A stretch of 64,000 nt of DNA from Pelobates cultripes (GCA_933207985.1 OW240917.1:107568486-107632485), one strand, 5' to 3'. Shown: positions 23,745 to 35,008, numbered from the stretch's first letter. The notes: generated by a model not told the origin, from the letters alone. Numbers and translations are program-made.

Positions 23745-24690
23745 ACTTGCAAGATGGCAGCTTAAGCTCCCGCTAGTCTGACTAGATATCAGCTAAAAAA
23801 ATACAGATACTTACGCCTATATGGGCTGAAATTGTAAAACAAATGCCTCCCAAACCTCTCATAGCTCAATTGCTCCCATGAGGTACTGCCCCATGAACAA
23901 ATTCCTCTCTACCCCAGCGGACCTGGCATGCACTGCAGCCTTGCATTGCACAATCTTCACGAGTGCTGAGCAACCAGTGCGAATCAGGTATGGTACACCA
24001 TGGAGTTTGTCACCTCTTGAACAACTGCAGGCAGACATGTGACACATATATGTGACTATGTTTAATAAAACAGATGCTGCCTTCTTAGATTCCTCAATCA
24101 ACAGTACTATCAGGCAGGATGTGGCAGATCTCCTGTGGGACCTCTTCAGACTAGCGGACAGGGTTGGGGCCATAGAAGCTGGTCTGATCCAATGATCAGA
24201 CCAGCTACATCTTTCTGTGGAATTGGTGACTACCAGGATAGCCTCTGCTGGGAACTATTCAATCTGGTGCTGAGTAATAAAAACCCAGAGAGATCATTCT
24301 TGACAGACACCACAAGATGTAATTTGTTGATTACATTCCTTTAGGCAGAAGGAGTGGATTATGATCAAGGATCATGAATGCATAACTTGTAAGTTCCAAA
24401 ATTCAGCTTTCAGACTCTACCAGGATCTCTTCAGTTTTTCTGCCATTGCCCATGCTGTATTCACAAAAACTCCCGCCCCTTCCATTGCCACTGACACTGC
24501 ACAGGAGCACTTTCCAAAGCAGGGTAATATTTCCCTATGACCCTATTTCAATTTATTTCTATGAGACACACATGCTATATGAGCAATCGTGTCAACTAGA
24601 GAAGATTTTCCTGTATTTGCATGACGGAAACCATGCAGGAGAACTGTCTGTCAAAGAGGTTTTTGCCAATGATAGAGCAGGAAAGTAAAT
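23745..24690 (+). pseudogene. L1-type 5' region / ORF1 fragment, copy 1
   Basis: Begins with gcaagatggcagcttaagct, a start typical of L1 5' regions. It continues through decayed frames with features of an L1 ORF1: RQDVADLLWDLFRLADRV near 24110-24170 resembles the coiled-coil part. Many stops. Family assignment is by resemblance only. The same fragment is at 30119-31064. Confidence 0.45.
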
Positions 24691-24871
24691 GACTGACAGG
24701 TGGTAGAGAGTCTTTATTTTTGAATAGGTTTTTCTTCCAATCTATACTTGCAATCACAATGCTAGCACAATGTATAGATGAAATGTAATGTCCATTTGAC
24801 ATGTACATGACAGGTACACTTGAGCTATATCGCTGATTCGCACTTGTGAATAAGAGTATAACTATTATCAC

Positions 24872-25716
24872 TGTCATGCCAAAAGCATGAGTTGGTGTTT
24901 GATGTGTGTTTATATATGTTAAGAGTAGTTTTTTTGTAAACCTTGGGATGACATTTATTGTGGTCTTTGATCTTGCACCAGGCCTAGACCATAAAACATC
25001 TAGATAGCCATCACCAGAGCTGGACACAAAGAATTTCATAGAGTGGGCAATAGACTGCCAAACCAGCCCCCTCTGATCCCTCCCCCCCACCCCCCCAGGG
25101 GTCTGCCCACTGAGAAACAACTAGTTTAGCTATATGAGGGTGTTGGACTATCCAGGGAAGTCAGTTATTCATTTTTCTTTTGTCAGTAACTTCTAGGAGA
25201 TCTATACCATCTAAGACTCCCACAAGAATTCTATATGGGGTAAATATATGTAAGGAATTTCTTGTGTTTTCTCCTATTTTATTTTATGTACTGTTTTGCA
25301 ATTTGTTATCTGTATGTCATTTATTTCTGTATTTTGTACTCAGCACTGTGAATCCTTTTGTCAGATTAAATGTTTACTTAATCAGCTTGTGTCTCTGTTC
25401 TCTATGAGCTTCACTCTCCAGAGGAAAGCTCAGGTAAACACGTTACCAAAAAGGGGTTAACTATATATGTTTTATCAGTAAAAGTAGAACTGTGATACTA
25501 TAATTCTCCTGTGTGTGGGGTAACCTAAGACGCCCGGGTTTAAAAGTCTTGGTGGTAGCAGTAGTACTAAGGGGGATAGTGTAGAAGGGATTGCAGGGGT
25601 TAATTGAGTGGTTGCTGGGACTAGCAACAGGTAACCAGGGGTCTGGTGTCATTAACCCTGTCACTTCCACACTCTCCCCACTGTCTCGGCTGGGCCTATA
25701 GCCCACGCACGTGACA
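24872..25716 (+). mobile_element. Gypsy LTR (SCAN-gag family) at duplication junction, apparently chimeric
   Basis: 845 bp, starting tgtcatgcc and ending cacgtgaca, the same LTR as at 31246, 35009 and (inverted) 43848. The 5' flank is atcac, exactly the target duplication of the complete element at 31246-35848. The 3' flank is cttca rather than atcac. From about 25027 on, several substitutions and a C/A-tract insertion distinguish it from both LTRs of that element, which agree with each other there. The first 150 bp are identical. This suggests a join between two different LTR insertions within the LTR. Confidence 0.88.
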
Positions 25717-25966
25717 CTTCATATTTACTTATTTTTTATTTTCTAAACTTGCCTAGCTGTCTCGATCTGTTTGCCAGGCTCTATCTAGCGGTCTTTTTGT
25801 CTACAACTAGCTATCTAACTGTATCTATGCAGCTGTCTCTATCTTTCTGAATATATCTGTCTTTCTCTGTGTCTGTCTATCCAGCTGTCTGTGTCTCTAT
25901 ACTTTAATAACTAAGTTACTTTTAATTTAGTATTGGGTGTTTATGGAGTGCAAAACTAAATAGATC
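25717..25966. other. 250 bp unique to the inter-copy junction
   Basis: This piece, rich in degenerate ctatct/ctgtct units, has no counterpart elsewhere in the window. It runs directly into the N gap. No gene seen. Confidence 0.6.
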
Positions 25967-26066
25967 NNNNNNNNNNNNNNNNNNNNNNNNNNNNNNNNNN
26001 NNNNNNNNNNNNNNNNNNNNNNNNNNNNNNNNNNNNNNNNNNNNNNNNNNNNNNNNNNNNNNNNNN
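25967..26066. other. assembly gap (100 N) between duplicate copies
   Basis: Exactly 100 N, immediately before duplicate copy 2. The frame that crosses it (25927-26304) is an artefact of translating through N. Confidence 0.99.
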
Positions 26067-26594
26067 TCTTCAAAATGAAAACTTCACTTTTACTTAATAA
26101 GAGTGATATTACGTGGCTGCTCAGACCAAATAAGACCATAGATAAATTTATATAACCAAGAGTTTTAATTTGGATATCGTAGATGACACCAAGAGCAGAC
26201 TGGAAATCCTGCCATGTTGTTATAGTCAAGGACGTAGCAGTAGTCAACAAAATCCATCCAGTACACCATTCCAATATTGAATTAAGAGTGTTCTGTACTA
26301 ACACATGGCTTCATCCGTATACAACATCAAGGGTCAGTAAGAAATCCAAACTGGCTAAAGTTTTTTCAAATATGTGGTATCTCGACTTTAAACCAACACA
26401 ACTTTAATGGAAAACACATATCCATGTTTAGCAATGTAGTGTTTCTTCCGATCCTGATATCACGATGCTGTACATCTGCATGGCTGGCAGTCAAAAACAG
26501 ACTTCCTTGTTTACAGTGTAAAATAATGCCTTCCCAAAAAGGAAAAGCAAATAATTGTATGTGCTCTTAAAAATCAAGTCATCCAACCATAAAA

Positions 26595-26711
26595 TTATCC
26601 TTCTGTATTCCCTGAGCACAAACATGCACACTCTTCATGGTGTTCCAATAACACATCTGTCAAAGATTTTTGCAATCCTCTCATTCCACTCCTTTGTTTA
26701 AGCTGAAGAAC
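26595..26711 (-). CDS. PDGFC: PDGFC terminal coding exon (exon 6), copy 2
   Basis: Reads the same 38 residues and stop as 20249-20365 and has the same acceptor (ttttag). This copy is closest to exon 4, so with the assembly as written, splicing from exon 4 would use the exons of this copy first and stop here. No difference from copy 1 was seen in the coding part. Confidence 0.93.
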   Translation of the reverse strand, partial: VLQLKQRSGMRGLQKSLTDVLLEHHEECACLCSGNTEG

Positions 26712-27027
26712 CTAAAATTTGAAAAAACAAAAAAACAAAAACAAAGAAAGTTTTAAAGAAAATAAGAAAAGTAATTGCAAATTGCACTAATTGAAAATTT
26801 TTTTTGAATAGTAATAGCATATTTATTGCATAAAATAGTTATAAAGTGATAAATACTATCTACCTACCTGTCTGTCTGTCTGTCTATCTATCTGTCTGTC
26901 TATCTATCTATCTATCCTAACCATCCATCTATGCATATGTATATATATATATAATCCATTGGCTAGTAGTCACACTGCTATATGATATAGCAATATTATA
27001 TATAGCAATACATAAAATAACATCATA

Positions 27028-27465
27028 CCTCCCTCGGTCAATGCTAATCCAATGTCTCTCAACCTCCAAGGCAACAATACTACTATCAGCTCTACCTCAT
27101 AGGCTCATAGTCTTAATGTTTTCTTAGATTCTAACCTCTTCATTAACTCTCACATACAGTCAGTTGCAAATCCTGTCACTTTCATCTCAAAAACATAGCT
27201 CAGGTTTGTCCCTACATAACACTGGATACAGCTAAGGTGTTTGTCCATGCCACTCTTGTCTCATGCCTTGACTATTGCAATTCTCTTTTCACTGGTCTGA
27301 TGCAGTCCTGAATCACACCACTATAATGAATGCTGGGAGCAGACTCATCTTCCTATTCTCCCACATCTCCCATGCCTCTCCCCTTTTTCAGTCCTTACAT
27401 TGTCTTTCCAGATGTAGGGCTTAATTCAAAATTCTTGTTCTCACTTACAAAACTCTTCATAACAC

Positions 27466-27539
<74 letters not shown>

Positions 27540-28043
27540 CACACTACTACACGAGTATGTCCCATCTAGTTCTCTGTGTTCTGATGAAGTCTACACATGT
27601 CCTCTGTTTGTACTCACTGCCCTGACTCTAAACTTCAAGACTTTTCTAGGGCTGCACCATTCCCATATAACTTCCTTCCTTCTTCTATTAGACTCTCATC
27701 TAGTCTCCATTCCTAAAAAAAAAGCACTGAGAACTCACTAATTCAAGATGTACTATCAATTAACCTATTAACCTCTGCCCCTTCCCAGACCTGACTAACC
27801 CACCTTGCTTCCTATCCTGCAATTGTGTCATTGTAAATTATTTTTAAACCTACTTTTTCACATATGAAATATATATTACACATACCTTTTATGTTATTTT
27901 GCCCCACTCCACTTAGAAATTACACTAATTTAAACAGGGCCCTGAGCACCTTCTGTTCCTGTATGTCCAACTTTTCATGTCTCAACTACTTATTTGTCAT
28001 TCCACCTATTTTGCAACACTGCAGAATGTGTTGCCGCTTTATA

Positions 28044-28074
<31 letters not shown>

Positions 28075-28075
28075 G
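27028..28075 (+). repeat. L2-like LINE 3' fragment, copy 2
   Basis: Duplicate of 20682-21705, with a much longer ctat array (about 27463-27540) and a shorter terminal aat array. These length differences are what one expects either between two alleles or between two recently duplicated loci. Confidence 0.7.
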
Positions 28076-28119
28076 ATATGTACAGGTAATGTTTCAGTTA
28101 GTTTGTTAGATTTAAGTAC

Positions 28120-28337
28120 CTCATGATACTTCTTGGTGGACTTTGTGGCAATGCATTGGCAGTCATTGCAATAATGAGTGCAACATGCACAATTTCCTCC
28201 ACAGCGCTTCACCAGCAGACAACTTGGCCAGAAAATGACATCAGTTCTCTTTAGCTCTTCTCTCAAGGACACAGAATAGTTTCTTGGTGTGCAGCTATAC
28301 AATTTCACCTCTTCATTGAGAAGACTCAAATCTGCAA
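28120..28337 (-). CDS. PDGFC: PDGFC exon 5 (PDGF/VEGF core), copy 2
   Basis: Same 218-bp exon as 21746-21963, with the same acceptor, donor and phase, and the same RCGGNC core. It joins in frame to exon 4 at 45755-45959: exon 4 ends AGA-G and this exon supplies TT, restoring a valine after the RKSR activation site. The intron between them is 17.4 kb and is almost entirely mobile elements. Confidence 0.95.
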
Positions 28338-30118
28338 CTGTAAGAAAACATATATTATATGTTACTAATTTCATTAAAAATAATTTAGTTAAAGAGCTAC
28401 TCCAAGCACTATAACAACTTTTACTTTTCAGAGTGGTAATGGAGGTATGAATCTGTATGTGCATTTGATTGGACAAGGAAATCTTTGTGTGTTTCATTGG
28501 ATTTCATGTAAATGTATTGATTGTTTCTAACTTTATACTGTAGGGACCTTAGTAGCAATGGCTAGTAGGACACGCTAAATAAAATGAAATAAATATAAAA
28601 GGTAGGGTAGGAGTAACCCTTTAAAAGAAGTATATGAAAAATGATTAACTTCTACTAGGAGAGACATCATAACAATATATTTTCCAAGAACATTTCTCAA
28701 GAGGTAGATAGACAGTAATGAATTCTAAACATACCCATGTACCCATGTATTCAAATACTAAACATTCAAATAAACTGGTCATGTGTGGAACTACCAGTGA
28801 TTTAGCACAATCAAGTTTCTTTTCCAGCTGGTAATGTTGAAACACTTCAGTAAAATCAAAAGATGTTAAAAATATAGTGTTCCTCTATACTAACCTGAGA
28901 CATAAATTATTTGGCAGTTCTACATTCCACCCATTTTAGAAATCAGTTTAGAGATTATCGTGTTTCAAATAAAGGTACTTCAGAAACAACAGTGCATTTC
29001 ACTATCTTGTTACATAATGCCTACTTTGTTTACAACAAAGTTTAACCCGTCTCTTCTTCATCTATGTTGCATCTATTGCTAACCTAACCTATATCAACTT
29101 TTTTATGAATTTTGTTGTTAGACATATACATCATTGTCTTCTTCTGTTTCTCCACACCTGATCCATTCTTCCTCCTTTCTTTAGCTTTTGAAATATAATA
29201 TTATTCATCGCCTAAAGTCAGGCATGCCGATTATCTAGACCAAGGAACCTGGAACTTGACCCTGTGATTCCAACCATTCCAGTAATTCTACACATACACT
29301 CTTTTAAATTCTACAGCAGATTATCATCTGGACACGAATCCACATTGCCCCTTTCAGTGGGGTATCTATTATTACAAAGTTGCCCTTTATAAATGGGATT
29401 TAGGTTGGTTTTTTTTGCCAATATTTTTATGAAACTATGACTACAAAAAGCAATCTGTATGACATTAGTAATGCTTACATTATGTAATACTTTCTTATAG
29501 AAAAACAAAATAACTTTAATGTTAACTAATTATCTAATAACAAATAAAAACTAAAGTGCTCTTTTGGGATTTAAATCCAAAGCAGTCTACTAAAATGTAA
29601 ATTAATACAATAAATTCATAGCAATGCTAAACTTCAAAATGATGTCCTCTTTTCATTTCAAGATATCTTGTTCAGTTCCCTGTGTTGTTCAGACATGTCA
29701 CTACTTTTTCAATATGCATTCTGTAATTTATCTTAGTTCAGAATGCATACATTTAGATAGTATACATTTTTTACAGTTCTTTAATTTATCAACAAAGATC
29801 ACCTAAAAATTATATCCATGGTTATCCCAATTTTGTTGGAGTTGAGTAATGGATAATTTTGGACTAATAACGCAATTATGAGTGTAAATGTTAAATCATT
29901 TACATTTTTATTACTTTAATGTTTAGTTCTGATTTTGTGCCTTTAATTGTTGAGATTGCATTTAGCAAATACCACCTAAGGCTTCTATTTAATATTGTTG
30001 TATACGGTTTCAAAATTGCAATCTTTTTGGATTAACTTTTAAAATGCATTTTGCAACAAATATCAAAACATCTAAATAATGCTACAAAAATATTATATAT
30101 AAGGGCATTGCCTGACTC

Positions 30119-31064
30119 ACTTGCAAGATGGCAGCTTAAGCTCCCGCTAGTCTGACTAGATATCAGCTAAAAAAATACAGATACTTACGCCTATATGGGC
30201 TGAAATTGTAAAACAAATGCCTCCCAAACCTCTCATAGCTCAATTGCTCCCATGAGGTACTGCCCCATGAACAAATTCCTCTCTACCCCAGCGGACCTGG
30301 CATGCACTGCAGCCTTGCATTGCACAATCTTCACGAGTGCTGAGCAACCAGTGCGAATCAGGTATGGTACACCATGGAGTTTGTCACCTCTTGAACAACT
30401 GCAGGCAGACATGTGACACATATATGTGACTATGTTTAATAAAACAGATGCTGCCTTCTTAGATTCCTCAATCAACAGTACTATCAGGCAGGATGTGGCA
30501 GATCTCCTGTGGGACCTCTTCAGACTAGCGGACAGGGTTGGGGCCATAGAAGCTGGTCTGATCCAATGATCAGACCAGCTACATCTTTCTGTGGAATTGG
30601 TGACTACCAGGATAGCCTCTGCTGGGAACTATTCAATCTGGTGCTGAGTAATAAAAACCCAGAGAGATCATTCTTGACAGACACCACAAGATGTAATTTG
30701 TTGATTACATTCCTTTAGGCAGAAGGAGTGGATTATGATCAAGGATCATGAATGCATAACTTGTAAGTTCCAAAATTCAGCTTTCAGACTCTACCAGGAT
30801 CTCTTCAGTTTTTCTGCCATTGCCCATGCTGTATTCACAAAAACTCCCGCCCCTTCCATTGCCACTGACACTGCACAGGAGCACTTTCCAAAGCAGGGTA
30901 ATATTTCCCTATGACCCTATTTCAATTTATTTCTATGAGACACACATGCTATATGAGCAATCGTGTCAACTAGAGAAGATTTTCCTGTATTTGCATGACG
31001 GAAACCATGCAGGAGAACTGTCTGTCAAAGAGGTTTTTGCCAATGATAGAGCAGGAAAGTAAAT
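30119..31064 (+). pseudogene. L1-type 5' region / ORF1 fragment, copy 2
   Basis: Duplicate of 23745-24690, with the same stops and the same resemblance to the start and coiled-coil part of an L1 ORF1. It lies just left of the complete Gypsy element. Confidence 0.45.
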
Positions 31065-31245
31065 GACTGACAGGTGGTAGAGAGTCTTTATTTTTGAATA
31101 GGTTTTTCTTCCAATCTATACTTGCAATCACAATGCTAGCACAATGTATAGATGAAATGTAATGTCCATTTGACATGTACATGACAGGTACACTTGAGCT
31201 ATATCGCTGATTCGCACTTGTGAATAAGAGTATAACTATTATCAC

Positions 31246-32079
31246 TGTCATGCCAAAAGCATGAGTTGGTGTTTGATGTGTGTTTATATATGTTAAGAGT
31301 AGTTTTTTTGTAAACCTTGGGATGACATTTATTGTGGTCTTTGATCTTGCACCAGGCCTAGACCATAAAACATCTAGATAGCCATCACCAGAGCTGGACA
31401 CAAGGAATTTCATAGAGTGGGCAATAGACTGCCAGACCAGCCCCCTCTGATCCCCCCCAGGGGTCTGCCCACTGAGAAACAACTAGTTTAGATATATGAG
31501 GGTGTTGGACTATCCAGGGAAGTCAGTTATTCATTTTTCTTTTGTCAGTAACTTCTAGGAGATCTATACCATCTAAGACTCCCACAAGAATTCTATATGG
31601 GGTAAATATATGTAAGGAATTTCTTGTGTTTTCTCCTATTTTATTTTATGTACTGTTTTGCAATTTGTTATCTGTATGTCATTTATTTCTGTATTTTGTA
31701 CTCAGCACTGTGAATCCTTTTTGTCAGATTAAATGTTTACTTAATCAGCTTGTGTCTCTGTTCTCTATGAGCTTCACTCTCCAGAGGAAAGCTCAGGTAA
31801 ACACGTTACCAAAAAGGGGTTAACTATATATGTTTTATCAGTAAAAGTAGAACTGTGATACTATAATTCTCCTGTGTGTGGGGTAACCTAAGACGCCCGG
31901 GTTTAAAAGTCTTGGTGGTGGCAGTAGTACTAAGGGGGATAGTGTAGAAGGGATTGCAGGGGTTAATTGAGTGGTTGCTGGGACTAGCAACAGGTAACCA
32001 GGGGTCTGGTGTCATTAACCCTGTCACTTCCACACTCTCCCCACTGTCTCGGCTGGGCCTATAGCCCACGCACGTGACA
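31246..32079 (+). repeat. 5' LTR of SCAN-gag Gypsy element
   Basis: Begins TGTCATGCC and ends CACGTGACA, so the LTR has TGTCA...TGACA ends. The interior resumes with aactggcggcagc. A TGG three bases after the LTR could open a primer-binding site, but I cannot name the tRNA. Confidence 0.92.
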
Positions 32080-32284
32080 AACTGGCGGCAGCTAGTGGGA
32101 TATATTTAGAGATTTTTAGTGCTTGCTAGATTTTACCTGTAAAGGGGGTCTTAGCACTAAAAGAAATTGCATACTTGTTTTTGTGTAATTTCCAAAGACC
32201 AAGCTCAGTGCTGATTTAAAATACATACAAAGTGCAAAACAGTTCTCCCCTCCCATCTTTTGTTTTTCTTTCTCTATCCTATTT

Positions 32285-33165
32285 GTGAATATGGAGGCCT
32301 ATCGCAAACAATCAAAAGAGGCCTTGGAATTGTTGTGCCAAGAAAATAATTTACCAACTTTTGGAAAAAATAAGGCACAACTTATTGCTGACCTTGTGGA
32401 GGCTGACAGCCATATTTTCCAGCCAGATACGGACACTGAAAGGGTTACCGAGCTCCCTACTACTGCAGGAGTGTTGCTTACTGAAATGCCTGGTGGTTGT
32501 ACCCCTCAAAACATTAAGGACATTTGCTCAACTGATTTATTTCGGCAACTGATGGCTGCAAATCCTCAGGAGGCCCTGCATGTGATGATCCAACAGCAGG
32601 CTGCAGAAAGGGAATCTGCAGAGAGGCTAGCCGAAAGGGAGGCACAAAGGAGACATGAGCTGGAACTTGCTAAACTGCAATTTACCCTTCAGTCCTCACT
32701 GAACAGCAATGCATCAGAGTCCAGCACACGTAGGCTCCGTAAGGATGATTTTCCTTCCCTCGAAGAAGGGACAGATTTGGATGTATTTTTAAAAAGTTTT
32801 GAGAAAGTATGCAGGCAGCATCAACTACCCTCAGACCAGTGGGGCAGATATTTAACTCCACAATTGAAAGGGAAAGCCTTGGATGTGTTTGTGTCCCTTC
32901 CCCCAGAGACTGATAACAACTATGAGGCAATCAAATCTGCATTGCAAAAAACTTTTAACCTTACTCCTGAGTCTTACAGGAAAAACTTTAGGAGTATGCA
33001 GCAATGCCCATCATCCAGCTGCATTCTATATGTTGCACAATTAGAAACCACGTTCCGGCAATGGGTAACAGGAGTACAAGCTACTACCTATGAAGCCCTT
33101 AATGACTTAATGGTCCTGGAGCAGTTCTTGCAGACCCGAGCCCTAATGTACGAGAGTGGATTTTG
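32285..33165 (+). CDS. Gag N-terminal and SCAN-like capsid region (frameshifted)
   Basis: The frame starts MNMEAYRKQSKEALELLCQE; the second methionine (32291) is an equally good start. Residues about 5-45 (ALELLCQENNLPTFGKNKAQ) resemble a SAP-type motif. A charged coiled-coil-like stretch (QQQAAERESAERLAEREAQR) is at about residues 107-126. Then comes a SCAN-like capsid with YRKNFRSM near residue 230 and ALNDLMVLEQFLQT near 265-278. After about position 33140 the frame departs from the family pattern, and the expected continuation (ERKPKNARAAAELADDYAD) lies in the next frame from 33163, so a single-base frameshift separates the two parts. The role in a living relative would be particle assembly in the cytoplasm. 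Confidence 0.8.
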
Positions 33166-34962
33166 GAAAGAAAGCCAAAAAATGCTAGGGCTGCTGCAGA
33201 ACTGGCAGATGACTATGCCGACATCCATGCACCCACATCCAGGCGTGGACTGGTGTCAGCTGCTACTTCGACCTGGAGAGAAGCTACAGTTCAAACACCA
33301 CTTGTAAGATCTGCAGTGAGAACTTCACCGCCGACTGCCAGCGTAGCCGGGGCTATGTCAAGTGAGTCAGATGCCCGCCGTTGTTTTCGATGCAACCAGA
33401 TTGGTCATCTGAGCAGGACTTGCCCCACTAGGAATATGCCCTCACCAGTCCGTGGAGGGGCACCATCAGTATTGCTTGTGGGTGGGTCCGTGGGGAAACG
33501 AGAGGATAACCTGCAGAGTGTAATTGTGGGTGACCGAGTGACCATGGGACTGAGAGATTCTGGAGCTTCCTTCACCCTGGTGCGCCCTGAAGTGGTGAAT
33601 ACGGAGGACATAATCCCTGGAAGGACCATGTCCATCAAAGGAATTGGGGGTGTGCGTCCCGCTGTGCCCTTGGCACGTGTGTACCTTGATTGGGGTGTGG
33701 GCAAAGGTTTGCGGGAAGTGGGGATTTCAGAGGATATCCCTGTTAATGTTCTGTTGGGGAATGATTTGGGCAGGATGCTCTGTCACTATGCTCCAGCGGA
33801 GACTGTTTGTGAGCCAGAAGGGCTGACTGCTCCACCTAAGGTATTGTGTGAAACTTTGGGAGACATTGTGAAGTGTGATTGCTGGGAGGGAGAGCAGGGT
33901 GTGGATAAATATCTACCTGTAACTGAACCAGTGATGTCTACCAAATGTGAGATAGGGGTGAGTAGTGATGTGCCTGTATTAAAATACTGTGAGGCTGGGA
34001 TGTCAGAGAGTAAGGGAGAGGAGGAAGGTGAGAGCCAGGGTATCAGGTCAGCAGTGGTAACAAGTCAGCAGTGGGTCACGGCTGCAGAGTCTGAGGGGCT
34101 ATGTGAGATTGCGAGAGGATGGCTTGCCTTGGAGAAGAAATTATGCGAGTGTGTGCAAAATTCTGTATCTGATCAAGAGGGGTCAAATGTGTCCTGTGAA
34201 AATGTATGGGAAAAGCCTTCCAGCGAGAGGGGGCTGAATGAATATATGTGCCAATATGTGCCTGAAGCAGATGTATGTGATGTGGTGGGTGAAAATGTGA
34301 AGGGACAGCAAGGCTATGAGGGAGGGCAGAGGGTGTGTGAGCTTTACTCTGCGCCAGACTTAGCCAGTTTCCAAAGTTCGGTATGTGTGATGACCCAGAG
34401 TGAAAGTGAGGGGCACAGACAGACTCAGCTTGTGGGTCCAGGAAGGATGGCTGCAGGGAAACATACTGTTGGAGGAACCAGGAACCTTGTCAGTTTATCA
34501 CAACTCACGCATACACCTAAGCAACTTTCTGATTGTGAACCAAAGGTTCAGAGTCTGATAGTGCAACAAGCCCAGCAGACAGACCGCAAAATGAAAGAGA
34601 TGATGGATGTTGATACAGCACATCTATCCTGGGGGTGTTCTCTGTCTGCTTTTTTGTGTGCTTACCGGGGAGTGCTGCAGAAATCCATTGGTTTCTTCCC
34701 CTTACAGCTACTACATGAGCGCAGTGGGTGTGGTTTAAGGGATGTTACCAGAGATCGATGGGAAATTGAAACAGGCAAATCAGGCATGTTTGTTGAGGGT
34801 GTAGCTGTGGTATGGACTGATCACAACCTGCTGCAGGTGACAGGTAACAATGATAAACTGTTCCATTGGACGCCTATCCTCCAACAGTATAATTTCACTG
34901 CCCAACACAAAAAGGGCAGATGGCCTGTCTCGGCAACTAGAGGGTTAATGGTAGACAGATAA
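33163..34962 (+). CDS. Gag C-terminus, zinc knuckle, protease and rearranged pol remnants
   Basis: One uninterrupted 599-codon frame. Residues 1-20 complete the SCAN-like capsid. A CCHC knuckle, C74-x2-C77-x4-H82-x4-C87, would bind RNA. A retropepsin-like protease has its DSGA catalytic motif at 132-135 and a later VNVLLGND block near 195-202. From about 220 to 480 there is an acidic, cysteine-containing region I do not recognise. At about 490-530, AYRGVLQKSIGFFPLQLLHE resembles the end of an integrase core. At about 545-590, TDHNLLQVTGN and LQQYNFTAQHKKGR resemble the end of RNase H. Normal order is protease, RT, RNase H, integrase; here integrase precedes RNase H and RT is absent. The start codon shown is only the first methionine after the frameshift. 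Confidence 0.8.
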   Translation: MERKPKNARAAAELADDYADIHAPTSRRGLVSAATSTWREATVQTPLVRSAVRTSPPTASVAGAMSSESDARRCFRCNQIGHLSRTCPTRNMPSPVRGGAPSVLLVGGSVGKREDNLQSVIVGDRVTMGLRDSGASFTLVRPEVVNTEDIIPGRTMSIKGIGGVRPAVPLARVYLDWGVGKGLREVGISEDIPVNVLLGNDLGRMLCHYAPAETVCEPEGLTAPPKVLCETLGDIVKCDCWEGEQGVDKYLPVTEPVMSTKCEIGVSSDVPVLKYCEAGMSESKGEEEGESQGIRSAVVTSQQWVTAAESEGLCEIARGWLALEKKLCECVQNSVSDQEGSNVSCENVWEKPSSERGLNEYMCQYVPEADVCDVVGENVKGQQGYEGGQRVCELYSAPDLASFQSSVCVMTQSESEGHRQTQLVGPGRMAAGKHTVGGTRNLVSLSQLTHTPKQLSDCEPKVQSLIVQQAQQTDRKMKEMMDVDTAHLSWGCSLSAFLCAYRGVLQKSIGFFPLQLLHERSGCGLRDVTRDRWEIETGKSGMFVEGVAVVWTDHNLLQVTGNNDKLFHWTPILQQYNFTAQHKKGRWPVSATRGLMVDR

Positions 34963-35008
34963 ATCAGCCTGTGGCTGAATTTTTCTGTCCACCATCTTAA
35001 GGGGGAGG

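Larger units (their letters stand above)
19721..25716. repeat. tandem duplication, copy 1 (contains PDGFC exons 5-6)
   Basis: Matches 26067-32079 essentially base for base, with an offset of 6346 at the left, 6374 through the middle and 6363 at the right. I noticed only a handful of differences before the LTR: an expanded ctat array in copy 2, a shorter aat array, a small indel near 21066/27409, a short change near 20452/26798, and a c/g change near 22014/28388. The left edge is hidden because copy 2 begins at the N gap. The right edge coincides with the 3' end of a Gypsy LTR, after which the sequences differ completely. Confidence 0.95.
26067..32079. repeat. tandem duplication, copy 2 (contains PDGFC exons 5-6)
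   Basis: Same content and order as 19721-25716: PDGFC exon 6, L2-like fragment, exon 5, TTAA element, intron, L1-type fragment, Gypsy LTR. The ctat array (about 27463-27540) is longer than in copy 1 and the aat array (about 28044-28072) is shorter. It ends at the 5' LTR of a complete Gypsy element. Exon 4 lies further right, so this copy is the one nearer the rest of the gene. Confidence 0.95.

Noticed and set aside
25927..26304. Open frame crossing the N gap
   Set aside because: Runs of unknown residues are an artefact. The right part is PDGFC 3' untranslated sequence, identical to 19590-19958.
34623..34800. Separate host gene between Gypsy LTRs
   Set aside because: The text resembles the end of a Gypsy integrase and lies in frame with the element's protease, so it belongs to the element.
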